Made by a program: the position numbers and the translations under genes. DNA of 64,000 bases from Flavobacterium sp. MK4S-17 (GTDB lineage Bacteria; Bacteroidota; Bacteroidia; Flavobacteriales; Flavobacteriaceae). The notes under the pieces were generated by a model, which did not search any database, was not told the origin of the DNA, and saw only the letters and a list, made by a program, of their open reading frames with translations. The DNA is taken from NCBI RefSeq assembly GCF_009848495.1, contig NZ_WWEP01000027.1, forward strand, positions 1-64,000, written 5' to 3'. Positions 8,270 through 16,846 of this stretch are shown piece by piece (position 1 is the stretch's first letter; every line of letters starts with the position of its first letter).

Positions 8270-9202
8270 TTAATTAAACTGCGCGCGAAACTCCAGCGGG
8301 CTCTGATTGGTTTTAGTTTTGAACAATTTGCTGAAGCTCTGTGGATGCTCAAAGCCCAGGTCATAAGCAATTTCTGAAACTGATAAATTGGTCGTGGACA
8401 ATCTTTCTTTGGCTTTCTCAATTACTTTTTCATGGATGTGGTGCTGCGCGTTCTGCCCGGTAAGTGTCCGCAACATATCGCTTAGGTAACCCGCCGAAAT
8501 GGCTAAGCTTTCGGCTAAGTTCTGCACAGTAGGGATGCCCCGGTAAAGTGGCTGGCCCTCATCAAAATATTTATTCAGAACCTCTTCAAACTGCTGGAGG
8601 AGGCTGTTGCTGATGGTCTTCCTGGTAATGAACTGGCGTTTGTAGAACCCCTGTGCATAATTGAGCAGCAGCTCCAGTTGTGCAATAACCACATCCTGGC
8701 TTAATTCATCAATGCGGCTGTTCAGCTCTTCCTGTATGTTCCTGAAAAGGTTGAGGATTATATCCTTCTCCTTTTCTGATAAATGCAAAGCCTCATTTAC
8801 CGCATAAGAAAAGAACTGGTACTTCTTTATCTTGGCGGCTAAAGGATAATTAAGCAAAAAGTCGGGATGCATCAGTATAGCTATCTCCTCACGTGTACAG
8901 GGTGCCTGGCGGGGATTACTCTCGTTCGGCGCCACAATCTGGTTAGGGGCAGCAAAAAACAATCCCCCTTCATTATAATCAAAATGGGTTTGCCCGTAAC
9001 GCAGGAGCCCGCCGATATTGGGTCGGAATACGATCTTGTAAAAAGTCAGCACATGCCCTTCTGCAGGGGCAACGCCCGCCATATGCTCATCAATACCATC
9101 GATCACAGTGATAAGAGGGTGTTGTGGCGGCGGAAAGCCAAAGGCTTTTAATCCTTCTGCAAGGGAGGCAAATCTGTGTGGGGGCTGATTGTTCTTTTTC
9201 AT
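8270..9202 (-). CDS. AraC family transcriptional regulator
   Basis: 310 aa. The C-terminal 100 residues form the double HTH of AraC: LAESLAISAGYLSDMLRTLTGQNAQHHIHEKVIEKAKERL then LSVSEIAYDLGFEHPQSFSKLFKTKTNQSPLEFR. The N-terminal part is a cupin-like sensing domain with no recognised ligand. It is clearly paralogous to the AraC at 11,437-12,333. It faces the same way as the LLM gene downstream and the SDR upstream, so it may control either. Confidence 0.92.
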   Translation of the reverse strand: MKKNNQPPHRFASLAEGLKAFGFPPPQHPLITVIDGIDEHMAGVAPAEGHVLTFYKIVFRPNIGGLLRYGQTHFDYNEGGLFFAAPNQIVAPNESNPRQAPCTREEIAILMHPDFLLNYPLAAKIKKYQFFSYAVNEALHLSEKEKDIILNLFRNIQEELNSRIDELSQDVVIAQLELLLNYAQGFYKRQFITRKTISNSLLQQFEEVLNKYFDEGQPLYRGIPTVQNLAESLAISAGYLSDMLRTLTGQNAQHHIHEKVIEKAKERLSTTNLSVSEIAYDLGFEHPQSFSKLFKTKTNQSPLEFRAQFN

Positions 9203-9278
9203 CCTGTTCTATTATGTCATACAAATTTAATTAAAACAGCAACAGGAATTATTACTCCTGTCGCTGAAAATCATTTGA

Positions 9279-10115
9279 TTAGCCCTGGGCGGCTGCGGCT
9301 ACATCCTGCCACTCTTCCCAGACCTTAATGCGTTCGTTGTAGGTTTGGCTGATACCCTCCAGGTTATTTCTGCCTAAAAACAAGCGCAGCGGCGGCTCAG
9401 GCGCATCTACAACCGCAAGAATAGCTGCTGCTGTAGCATTAGGGTTGCCCCGTTCATATTGGTGTAAGGTTTCCCAAACCGATTCTTTTAATTTGTCATA
9501 TTCGGGCATATTCCGCGAAAATTTCAGCGACTCCTGGCTCCCGAATTCTGTAGCATAAGCATTTGGCTCTATGATGGTGACTTTGATACCGAAAGGCTTA
9601 ACCTCTGTAGCCAGGCTTTCATGAATAGCTTCAAAAGCCCATTTTGAAGAGCAATAGTAACCTATAAGCGGAATCACGAAATGGCCGAGGTTGCTCGATG
9701 TACCCAGGATATGGCCGTAGCCTTGCTTTCGCATAATAGGCAACACTGCCTGTATAACTGCTACCGGCCCTAAAACATTTGTTTCGTATAATGCACGGAT
9801 GTCTTCCGCTTTGGCTTCCTCTACAGTAGCAACTAACGAATAACCTGCATTATTAATTACAATATCCAGACTACCGAAATGGCTGTGTGCGGCTTTTACA
9901 GCGCTTTCTACCTGTGTAGGCTGTGTTACATCCAAAGGCAGGGTAAGCACATTGTCACCATATTTTTCTTTAAAATCAGCGATACTGTCTACATTTCTGG
10001 CTGTTGCTGCCACCTTATCACCACGCTGCAGCGCTGCCTCTGTCCATATTCGCCCGAAACCTCTTGATGAGCCGGTGATGAACCATACTTTTGATTGATT
10101 TGCTTTTTCCATCAT
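9279..10115 (-). CDS. SDR family oxidoreductase
   Basis: 278 aa classical SDR with ITGSSRGFG (about 13-21), DVTQPTQVESAV, VINNAGYSLVA and the catalytic YYCSSKWA (about 160-167). The last 70 residues carry a longer C-terminal extension than in the 250-aa type. Substrate unknown. The start could be either of two adjacent Met codons. It is divergent from the aldo/keto reductase at 10,379, across a 263-bp gap that probably holds both promoters. Confidence 0.9.
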   Translation of the reverse strand: MMEKANQSKVWFITGSSRGFGRIWTEAALQRGDKVAATARNVDSIADFKEKYGDNVLTLPLDVTQPTQVESAVKAAHSHFGSLDIVINNAGYSLVATVEEAKAEDIRALYETNVLGPVAVIQAVLPIMRKQGYGHILGTSSNLGHFVIPLIGYYCSSKWAFEAIHESLATEVKPFGIKVTIIEPNAYATEFGSQESLKFSRNMPEYDKLKESVWETLHQYERGNPNATAAAILAVVDAPEPPLRLFLGRNNLEGISQTYNERIKVWEEWQDVAAAAQG

Positions 10116-10378
10116 TTTATTCTTTTAAATTTATGGCACAAAGTTGGCAAATCACCATACCCGGGTTGTAGCCGTATTGTAGGATTTTGTAGGCTAAATG
10201 AGGTTTGCCTTTATTTTCATACCAACTCATGTTCCGTTACCTTATTAAAGTAACGGCTTTCTTCTTTCGCCTAAGGAAAAATCTCCTGTCGTGGATTTGC
10301 AAACAAGCTTCAGGGCTTTGCATACAAAACGCAGCAAGGCATTACTGAACTTTGTATCAGAAAATTAAAATATTAATT

Positions 10379-11377
10379 ATGAAAACAAGATCTTTAGGAA
10401 ACCAGGGACTTACTGTGCCTGTTATCGGGCTGGGCTGTATGGGCATGACCGGTTTTGAAGACGGAAACATGTATGGCCCGGCAGATGAGAGGGAAGCGAT
10501 AGCTACTATACACCGCTCCCTTGAACTGGGCGGTAATTTTTTAGACACTGCCGATTTGTACGGCCCTTTCAAAAATGAGCAGTTGATCGCTAAAGCGATA
10601 AATGGTAAAAGGGATAAATTTATAATCGCGACAAAATTCGGCTGGGAAATAGATGATAATAATAAAGTGACATGGGCTATCAACGGCAAAAAAGAGTATG
10701 TAAAAAAAGCAGTGGAGCGTTCGCTCAGAAATCTTAATACAGACTACATTGACCTGTACTATATGCACCGACTTGACAAGAACACGCCTATAGAAGAAAC
10801 CGTTGAAGCCATGAGTGAGCTGGTGAAGGAAGGTAAAGTAGGCTACCTTGGTCTCTCAGAAGTATCATCAGAAACTGTAATAAGAGCTCACGCGGTTCAT
10901 CCTATTACGGCCGTACAAAGTGAATATTCTTTGTTTGAGCGCACGGTGGAAGAACGTGGCGTATTGGATACTTTACGCGAACTTGGAATAGGTTTTGTTG
11001 CCTATTCACCATTAGGGCGCGGTTTCCTGTCCGGGCAGATCCGTACTATAGATGACTTACCGGAAAATGATTTTCGCAGAGCGATTCCCCGTTTCCAGGG
11101 AGCTCATTTTTACAAGAATATTGAATTGGTTAAAGCAATTGAGGCCATGGCCGAAGAGAAAAAAATAACCTCATCGCAGTTAGCACTTGCCTGGATTTTA
11201 AGCCAGGGCATTTTGCCTATTCCCGGCACCAAGCGAAGGAAATATTTAGAACAAAATATAGCGGCTACAGAAGTGGAATTAAGTCAAGCTGATTTGTCAA
11301 AACTGGAAAACATTGTGCCCTTGGGTACTGATACCGGTAACCCCTATGATGAGTTTAGCATGGGTCTGATAGATTAA
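10379..11377 (+). CDS. Aldo/keto reductase
   Basis: 332 aa from the ATG at 10,379, where the usual family start [23 protein letters not shown] is found; an upstream in-frame ATG at 10,352 adds nine unrelated residues. The tetrad is visible: Asp and Tyr in [12 protein letters not shown], Lys in IIATKFGW, His in [15 protein letters not shown]. The NADP-binding end [23 protein letters not shown] is typical of the AKR13-like group. It reduces aldehydes or ketones of unknown identity. An AraC gene follows, on the same strand, 59 bp later. Confidence 0.92.
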   Translation: MKTRSLGNQGLTVPVIGLGCMGMTGFEDGNMYGPADEREAIATIHRSLELGGNFLDTADLYGPFKNEQLIAKAINGKRDKFIIATKFGWEIDDNNKVTWAINGKKEYVKKAVERSLRNLNTDYIDLYYMHRLDKNTPIEETVEAMSELVKEGKVGYLGLSEVSSETVIRAHAVHPITAVQSEYSLFERTVEERGVLDTLRELGIGFVAYSPLGRGFLSGQIRTIDDLPENDFRRAIPRFQGAHFYKNIELVKAIEAMAEEKKITSSQLALAWILSQGILPIPGTKRRKYLEQNIAATEVELSQADLSKLENIVPLGTDTGNPYDEFSMGLID

Positions 11378-11436
11378 ATTATAAGCGGTTGTACAATAGT
11401 GCAGCCGCTGCCACTTTAAATATGTAAATTAGCATT

Positions 11437-12333
11437 ATGAACACCATAAGATCAATTTCAGAATTCCATCGGTTACTCTCCCTGCCCGAGCCACGGCATC
11501 CATTGGTAAGCGTAATTAACCTTGCGGAAAGTATCTTCATGGAAGATGACGTTTGGAAAGGTTTTGTAAACACCTTCTACTGTGTCGCCCTTAAAAGAGA
11601 TGCTACGGGTAAAATACGGTATGGCCAGCAACATTACGATTATGATAAGGGGGTTCTTAGCTTTACTGCGCCCAATCAGGTTCAATACCTGGATCTGGAC
11701 AATATAGAATGCGGATCAGGTTACCTGCTTATTTTCCATCCTGACTTTTTACTGGCTCATCCCCTCGCAGGTAATATCAGCGGATATAACTTTTTCTCGT
11801 ATGCCGTGAATGAGGCGCTGCATCTTTCTGCTGAAGAAGAAGATGATCTTATTAAAATATTGAATAAGATTGATAAAGAATGCATGCATATTGATAAGTA
11901 TACCCAGGAAATTATATTGTCGCAAATAGAATTATTGCTCAATTATTCAAAACGATTTTACGAGCGGCAGTTTATAACCAGGAAAAACCACAATTACCAG
12001 TTGCTTGCCAAATTTGAGAGCCTCATTAACGCGTATTTTGATAGTAACCCGACAGCGCAACCGGAACTGCTGACGGTACAACGTATGGCCGAACTTATGA
12101 ACCTGTCTCCAAACTACCTGAGCGACCTGTTGCGCATGCACACCGGGCAGAATACGCAACAACACATACACCAGAAATTAATTGAAAAGGCGAAGGAGAA
12201 GCTATCGCTAACAAATTTATCGGTAAGCGAAATTGCTTATACATTAGGCTTTGAACACGCACAATCGTTCAGTACCCTCTTTAAGAAGAAGACAAATCTG
12301 TCACCTCTCGAGTTCCGGCAGGCATTTAACTAA
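11437..12333 (+). CDS. AraC family transcriptional regulator (paralogue of 8270-9202)
   Basis: 298 aa. It has the same build as the AraC at 8270: a cupin-like N-terminal domain, then MAELMNLSPNYLSDLLRMHTGQNTQQHIHQKLIEKAKEKL and VSEIAYTLGFEHAQSFSTLFKKKTNLSPLEFRQAFN. Shared strings such as YAVNEALHLS, RQFITRK and KTNLSPLEFR/KTNQSPLEFR show a common origin. It probably controls the aldo/keto reductase in front of it. Confidence 0.92.
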   Translation: MNTIRSISEFHRLLSLPEPRHPLVSVINLAESIFMEDDVWKGFVNTFYCVALKRDATGKIRYGQQHYDYDKGVLSFTAPNQVQYLDLDNIECGSGYLLIFHPDFLLAHPLAGNISGYNFFSYAVNEALHLSAEEEDDLIKILNKIDKECMHIDKYTQEIILSQIELLLNYSKRFYERQFITRKNHNYQLLAKFESLINAYFDSNPTAQPELLTVQRMAELMNLSPNYLSDLLRMHTGQNTQQHIHQKLIEKAKEKLSLTNLSVSEIAYTLGFEHAQSFSTLFKKKTNLSPLEFRQAFN

Positions 12334-12387
12334 GATGCTGCTTAAGGCTTCTCTGTAGCACAGATTCTTTGTATAAATAACAGCGGG

Positions 12388-12675
12388 CTACCGCTGCGTT
12401 AAAATGTCGATTTCACTCCGCACTCCGGGGTGATAAGAAGGCCGATATACAATATAACCTAAGTGCTGGAGGCTTTTAAAATACTTATGATAGGTTGGCA
12501 AGGTAGTAATATGAGCCAGGCTCATGAGCCTGCTGCGGCTAACCTTTACTGCTTCTGCCCTGCCCTGCTTTATAGCTAGAAAGAGGACCGCAGCAAGTAA
12601 TGACAGGTGCCAGGCAGTAAGCCTCCGGTCTTTTTCAATTACTGCGATAAACTGAGTAAATTCGATAGTGGTCAT
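12388..12675 (-). CDS. Small mobile-element protein, winged-helix-like
   Basis: 95 aa. I recognise the pattern (short N-terminal helix, HLSLLAAVLFLA, then VSRSRLMSLAHITTLPTYHKYFKSLQHLGYIVYRPSYHPG) as a family common beside replication and mobilisation genes of Bacteroidota conjugative elements; exact function unknown. The TYHKYFKSLQHLGYI part looks like a winged-helix recognition region. Its start overlaps the stop of the HTH gene upstream by 4 bp, so the two are translationally coupled. A distant paralogue lies at 12,991-13,275. Confidence 0.72.
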   Translation of the reverse strand: MTTIEFTQFIAVIEKDRRLTAWHLSLLAAVLFLAIKQGRAEAVKVSRSRLMSLAHITTLPTYHKYFKSLQHLGYIVYRPSYHPGVRSEIDILTQR

Positions 12676-12950
12676 TTAGCCTGATTTTCGTTGAACAGCT
12701 GCACAAGGTCCTCCTTGCTATAGTAGTACGAACCCAAAACCTTTTTAAAACGCACTTTGCCTGTGATCCTCAGGTTTTGGAGTGTCTCGGGCGAGATGTC
12801 GAGCATTTTCCTCACCGCCCTGCTTTTAAGCCATTCAGGCTGTACAGCTTCTTTCTCAGTACCTTTACCACCCTCAATCATTTTGCGAATGGTTCCGATC
12901 AAAAGGGCGCCGAACTGCTGAAGGTCCTCCTTAGTAACTCCATTTTCCAT
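12672..12950 (-). CDS. Helix-turn-helix domain protein of a mobile element
   Basis: 92 aa. The C-terminal half, WLKSRAVRKMLDISPETLQNLRITGKVRFKKVLGSYYYSKEDLVQLF, is an HTH_17-type domain typical of excisionase-like proteins in Bacteroidota integrative elements. The N-terminal half has a helix and a short acidic linker. It lies with the small proteins at 12,388 and 12,991 in what seems the remains of a mobilisation or excision module. Confidence 0.8.
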   Translation of the reverse strand: MENGVTKEDLQQFGALLIGTIRKMIEGGKGTEKEAVQPEWLKSRAVRKMLDISPETLQNLRITGKVRFKKVLGSYYYSKEDLVQLFNENQAK

Positions 12951-12990
12951 ATTGCTTCATTTAGTGGTTCAATAAAGGGTATTTTTTTTT

Positions 12991-13275
12991 TCAGCCTGAA
13001 AAGTATATGCTGCTGGGCTTGTTCTTTTTCTTTGAAGGGACATACCTCAGGTAGCCGTAGTCACTTAGCTCTCTCATACATCGGCAATAAGTCCTAAGAG
13101 CCGAAATCTTCGCTATCTTCATAATGTCATAGCTGAATGCCTGAACAGGATTTGGAAATCCACTGGCAGCTGCAAATTGTACCAGCGCAGCAAAAACCCC
13201 TATATGAGTTACGCCAACCCTTTGGTCATTGCAGCTGCGCTGAAAAAATACTGACAGTGGATTATCCGCTTCCAT
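12991..13275 (-). CDS. Small mobile-element protein, paralogue of 12,388 product
   Basis: 94 aa. The region VTHIGVFAALVQFAA...YDIMKIAKISALRTYCRCMRELSDYGYLRYVPS follows the same plan as the protein at 12,388-12,675 (helix, then I/L-rich helix, then TY-x-x-C/Y-x-x-L-x-x-x-GY-x-x-Y). Such pairs accompany DUF3945 genes in Bacteroidota mobile elements, and a DUF3945 fragment lies directly upstream here. Function unknown. Confidence 0.68.
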   Translation of the reverse strand: MEADNPLSVFFQRSCNDQRVGVTHIGVFAALVQFAAASGFPNPVQAFSYDIMKIAKISALRTYCRCMRELSDYGYLRYVPSKKKNKPSSIYFSG

Positions 13276-13277
13276 GA

Positions 13278-13741
13278 CTACAAAGATTGCTTCTTACGGC
13301 GCTGTTTCTTTTCCTGCTGCTCGCCCGGGCCATCCTCGTCGCTATTTGACTGCTTAGCTTTCGTATCCTGTTTCTTGGACGTTTCACCACTTTGGGACTG
13401 CTGCTGCTCTTTTGCCTGCCGCGTGTCAAGGCGCCTTTGGTCGGCATCGTAGATAGTTAGTGTCTTGAACTGTGGGCTTGCTTCAATATATTGTTTCACT
13501 TCCTGGCCGTCTTTGATAAATGTAGCCGATTGCCTGTTGCCTTTCTTCAGGGAGTTCAGCAGGTCTTCTTTATGGGATGGATTGTCCAGCTCCTTGATAG
13601 GGTGTTTAGAAACAACAGCTTCCAAATCATAGCCATAATTCTCATGATAGTGCTTTTGGCGGAAATTGCCGTTAGCGTCGGCATCTTTGAAGTCGAGCTG
13701 AACCCTACCCGCTGCAACCGTTTCTTCGGCACGGGATGGAA
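13278..13741 (-). pseudogene. DUF3945 protein, C-terminal fragment
   Basis: Reading from about 13,741 the frame gives RAEETVAAGRVQLDFKDAD...NFRQKHYHENYGYDLEAVV, then HPIKELDNPSHKEDLLNSLKKGNRQSATFIKDGQ and YIEASPQFKTLTIYDADQRR. This is the conserved C-terminal block of long DUF3945/DUF4099 proteins of Bacteroidota conjugative elements, followed by a lysine/glutamine-rich tail. The family is normally several hundred residues longer, and upstream the frame runs into a stop. The N-terminal part is missing because the region is joined to a ThiF fragment on the other strand. Confidence 0.7.
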
Positions 13742-14225
13742 AGCGGTCAATAAGAAGTTCGATAGCCAGTCAGGACAGGCGAAGGCAGCGATTTATATCT
13801 CCTGTGTAGACACGGCTGCCGCTCGTTTTGAGATTGCGGAAATCCTCAAAGGAGCAACAGGCGGTAGCCACTATGCCAACGTACCGAGGTACTGGATGGA
13901 TTTTGGCAACGGGAAAGACAGCGGACAGGTTATCCTTTCCACTATCGGCAATGTAAAACAACCTAAGTCAGAGAACTTTGAGACAGTTGAAAGCCTGCCA
14001 TTTGTTACGGAAGAATTTGGGGAACTGCTGCGGCAGTCGGGCAGTGATGACCTGCCAAGCTGCTCGCTTGCAGAGGCGCTCGAGAAACAGGACTTGTATA
14101 TTAATTCGACATTGGCGCAGATGGGCTGCTCAATGCTGTGGCAGCTGTTCCGCAATGGGTCTACTACGCAGAGGGGCTGCTTCCTGAATTTGGAAGATTT
14201 CAGGGCGATGCCGCTGCCATTGTAG
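13707..14225 (+). pseudogene. PRTRC system ThiF family protein, C-terminal fragment
   Basis: The frame shows NRFFGTGWKAVNKKFD, then IYISCVDTAAARFEIAEIL, YWMDFGNGKDSGQVILSTIG, PSCSLAEALEKQDLYINSTLAQMG and WQLFRNGSTTQRGCFLNLEDF. I recognise this order as the C-terminal half of the ThiF/E1-like protein of PRTRC gene sets, found on plasmids and integrative elements. The N-terminal Rossmann part with the ATP-binding motif is absent: upstream the DNA belongs to the DUF3945 fragment on the opposite strand. No other PRTRC gene is visible. The piece is a remnant left by a recombination near 13,710-13,740. Confidence 0.72.
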
Positions 14226-14837
14226 CGGCGGCGCGCCGCGCGAGCCATCCCGGGGTTCGTGCGGCGCAGGATTGCCGGAATGCCCCTCAGCAGGGTAGCC
14301 GTCCGAAGTACCAACGTTTGTATGAGCTTATAACGCCTTAAATTAGGTTTACGCCTTTATTTACACTACCTTAGCAGCATTAAAACAATAGTGCATCTGG
14401 CATACCTCAATCTGCTAATCTGTCCGCTATCTTTCCACTTTACTAAAGTGAGTTTGAGAAACGCTGAGTATTTACCACTTGTTTTTCATACCGGCCAAAA
14501 TTGTCAACCGCACCTGGAAGGGTGCCTAAAAAGCTCGCTATGATACATTCCCTGCAGGTAATGCATTTCAAATTATCGCTCAGTGAAATTGGAGACTATC
14601 ATCCGGGGCACAGTAAAACCTGCAGTCGACGGCAAGAATGTGCCTGCGCCGCAGTGTGCTTAAAGAGGTCAAGGCCTTATCGAAAGAGCTGATCATCAGG
14701 ATGATTGCCATTACCAATACCGAAAGGCTGGCTATCACGGTCATATTTACCGGTGCCGTACCCAGGCCCTGCTGGTAAAGCAATGCAGGGATGCCGAAGG
14801 TGCACGTAAGAATGAATAATAATTAAAATAATTACAT
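14226..14837. other. 612 bp without a convincing gene
   Basis: GC-rich start (GGCGCGCCGCGCG), then mixed sequence. On the minus strand about 14,580-14,810 reads a hydrophobic stretch, GTAPVNMTVIASLSVLVMAIILMISSFDKAL, that could be the end of a lost membrane protein. No full gene, RNA or clear repeat was seen. Confidence 0.4.
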
Positions 14838-15041
14838 ATGGCCGAATCTTTTCAGAAAAAAGAAAGTATCAAGAAGAATGCATTGCGCAAGAAAATCAAA
14901 GACCAGAAAAAGCAGGAACGCAAACTGAACAACAACAAAGGCAAGGGGCTTGACAGCATGATCGCCGCTGTTGATGATATTAATGCCTTTTCCACCGCAC
15001 CGGCTGAAAGGCTACTGATCCGCAAGGCCACAGCTGAGTAG
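14838..15041 (+). CDS. Small basic protein paired with cold-shock gene
   Basis: 67 aa, very rich in Lys (MAESFQKKESIKKNALRKKIKDQKKQERK), with a central NNNKGKGLDSMIAAVDDING-like segment. Short proteins of this type with a basic helix and the NNNKGKxL motif commonly precede CspA-type genes in Bacteroidota. Likely RNA- or ribosome-associated, but its function is not established to my knowledge. The gap to the csp gene is 119 bp, so each may have its own promoter. Confidence 0.75.
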   Translation: MAESFQKKESIKKNALRKKIKDQKKQERKLNNNKGKGLDSMIAAVDDINAFSTAPAERLLIRKATAE

Positions 15042-15160
15042 TTTAGGTGCACATAAAGTGTCCCGGGGGGAATTTAAGTGAAGCCTGAGACAAATAAAAA
15101 ACTAATTTACAGGAAATTCCGATTTAATAAGCTATCTTTACGCAAATTAATTTATTTAAA

Positions 15161-15352
15161 ATGCAAGAAGGTACAGTAAAATTCTTCAATGAAGAAAAAG
15201 GTTTCGGGTTTATTACACCGAACAATGGCGGAAGTGAAATCTTTGTTCACGTTTCGGGGCTAACCGAAAACATCCGTGAGAATGATGAGGTCCGCTACAA
15301 CATTGAAGAAGGCCGCAGAGGTCCAAACGCAACAAACGTAGTCATAGCTTAA
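15161..15352 (+). CDS. Cold-shock domain protein (CspA family)
   Basis: 63 aa, one complete cold-shock domain. RNP1 is KGFGFITP (about 14-21) and RNP2 is EIFVHVSGL (about 27-35). It binds single-stranded RNA/DNA and melts RNA structure. The end GPNATNVVIA replaces the more usual QAVNV ending. A strong terminator follows at 15,377-15,404. Confidence 0.95.
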   Translation: MQEGTVKFFNEEKGFGFITPNNGGSEIFVHVSGLTENIRENDEVRYNIEEGRRGPNATNVVIA

Positions 15353-15376
15353 TATACTATCACAGTTAGTTACAAG

Positions 15377-15404
15377 CACCTGCCCATGGCAGGTGTTTTT
15401 TTTT
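15377..15404 (+). terminator. Terminator after csp gene
   Basis: Perfect 8-bp stem CACCTGCC / GGCAGGTG with a 3-base loop followed by nine T. Confidence 0.88.
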
Positions 15405-15491
15405 CTACTCTCTCCCGAAATAAGCAGCAGGCAGTGCTAATTAGCAGCTGCCGCCTTCTTCCCCATCGGGTCTCCCAACCGTCAGGAAATC

Positions 15492-15866
15492 TTATTTAGC
15501 AGCAGTTGTAAGTTTAAGGGTAAAATTCCCAGTTGAGGCGGTCATATTGATATTAAATTGAAACCCGGCTGATAAAAACTGGCTCCAGCCTGATAAAGGT
15601 AACTCAATAGGCACGTCTTCAATTGAAAAAGGTTGTCTGGCACTTATGCAGGAGGCGATGCACCACCCCAGCTGCAGCCTTACCGAATCCGGCAAACTAC
15701 GGATGTACTCAAACAGGCAGATATCCAGAGCAAAGCGGGCTGCTGCCCAAGAAAGAAAATCTTCAGCAACATATTGTGCTTCGCTCAATAGTTCGCGATC
15801 AGCCAGTTGATACAGCTTGTTTTGCAGTCCGGCCATGCCCTGTGGAGTAAACGGAAACTTTTTCAT
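15492..15866 (-). CDS. Hypothetical protein
   Basis: 124 aa from ATG at 15,866 (MKKFPFTPQGMAGLQNKLYQL). An upstream in-frame ATG at 15,911 is unlikely because a perfect -7 element TATCTTTG (minus strand, 15,893-15,886) lies between the two. I do not recognise the family. The N-terminal half is helical (KLYQLADRELLSEAQYVAEDFLSWAAARFALDICLFEYIRSLPDSVRLQLGWCIASCI) and the C-terminal part looks like strands. No signal peptide. It stands alone, convergent with the csp gene. Confidence 0.6.
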   Translation of the reverse strand: MKKFPFTPQGMAGLQNKLYQLADRELLSEAQYVAEDFLSWAAARFALDICLFEYIRSLPDSVRLQLGWCIASCISARQPFSIEDVPIELPLSGWSQFLSAGFQFNINMTASTGNFTLKLTTAAK

Positions 15867-15885
15867 GCCTGGTGGGTTTAACGTG

Positions 15886-15893
15886 CAAAGATA
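15886..15893 (-). promoter_or_regulatory. -7 element of hypothetical gene
   Basis: TATCTTTG on the minus strand fits the Bacteroidota TAnnTTTG consensus and lies 20 bp before the ATG at 15,866. Confidence 0.55.
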
Positions 15894-16017
15894 GTTGATG
15901 CCGAACATCAAGATGTTGCAAAAAGCGCGCTTAAAATTTTAAAAAATGTGCAAATTGTAGGTGGATTTAAATCCGTTAGGTAACATCATGAAAGGATTAC
16001 TGTTTATCATTTCAACA

Positions 16018-16311
16018 GTTTACGGAATTCCTTTTACGTTTAATACACACATGGCACCCCGGACCTTTGGCACCCCGGTTACACTGAACAATAATGTCCA
16101 TGTGGTAAAGGAAATGCTGGGGCATGCAACAGTAAAACAAACGGAAGTCTACGCAATTACGGGACAGGCTCCTATTGGAAAGAAATGATCCTGCTTGATA
16201 AGCGACTCAATAAAAGCGGGAACAATGTCTGAAAAAGATATTGCTATACTAGGCAAACCCGAAAAAGAGATACGGTTAATTAAGGAAAAGTATAATATTC
16301 AAACCGCATAA
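16018..16311 (+). pseudogene. Integrase C-terminal remnant
   Basis: Matches the end of the island integrase (1366-1666) in both bases and protein: FTFNTHMAPRTFGTPVTLNNNVHVVKEMLGHATVKQTEVYAITGQ, then, after a one-base deletion near 16,182, KDIAILGKPEKEIRLIKEKYNIQTA ending at 16,311. The catalytic arginine of the H-x-x-R box is Pro here (HMAP), two residues are lost before HVVKE, and the N-terminal three quarters are missing. It cannot be active. It stands directly in front of the second HxlR-SDR-SnoaL cassette. Confidence 0.9.
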
Positions 16312-16456
16312 AATTAGTTCTGTTCAGTGTAGAAACACCTACGGGTTGTTTCTATACCGGCTCACAACTTCTATCATTATTTTTATGCCAGAGGAGATGG
16401 CAGACCAATTCATTATACCCGCAAAATTCATAGCTTCATCTATTTTTAATAATGCT

Positions 16457-16813
16457 TCACTCTAAACGTTTTAAAATGAGCGAGCGCAAACGTTCCTCAT
16501 GCTCATCACCCCAATTACCGATGACTGAAATTACAGGAATTAGTGTTTTTCCAAAATCTGTCAGGCTATATTCGACTTTGGGAGGCACAACAGGGTAAAT
16601 AATCTTTGACACAAGTTCATGTTCTTCCAGTTCTTTCAGCTGGATATTTAAAACCCTGCGCGAAGCATCCGGTATCTTACGCTGCAGTTCACTCGGGCGC
16701 TTATGTCCCTGGTCAATAAACCAAAGCAGGCGTATCTTCCATTTGCCATACAGCACTTCACCTATAAGGTCAAGGCCGCAATTCAGGTTTGGCAATGTCT
16801 TTCTTTCATACAT
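16457..16813 (-). CDS. HxlR family transcriptional regulator (copy 2, intact)
   Basis: 118 aa winged-helix protein. Family marks: Cys at about residue 12 (NLNCGLDLIG), the GKWKIRLLWFI motif, RPSELQRKIPDASRRVLNIQLKELEEHELV as recognition region, and VEYSLTDFGKTLIPVI as wing and C-terminal helix. HxlR regulators such as HypR, YodB and QorR answer thiol-reactive compounds through the N-terminal Cys. It is divergent from the SDR at 16,948 and probably controls it through the palindromes at 16,847-16,902. It may also act on the identical sites of copy 1. Confidence 0.93.
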   Translation of the reverse strand: MYERKTLPNLNCGLDLIGEVLYGKWKIRLLWFIDQGHKRPSELQRKIPDASRRVLNIQLKELEEHELVSKIIYPVVPPKVEYSLTDFGKTLIPVISVIGNWGDEHEERLRSLILKRLE

Positions 16814-16846
16814 GTTACAAAATTAAGCTATATCTCATTATTCGCA

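Noticed and set aside
11378..11415. Hairpin after the aldo/keto reductase as a terminator
   Set aside because: The stem AGCGG / CCGCT is short with a long loop and no T run follows, so it is too weak to list.
13491..14225. Full 244-aa plus-strand frame as one gene
   Set aside because: The first third is antisense to a good DUF3945 frame and has no family features; only the part from about 13,707 matches PRTRC ThiF.
14580..14783. Membrane protein gene on the minus strand
   Set aside because: A hydrophobic stretch is visible but neither start nor family is clear; kept only as a note on the noncoding region.
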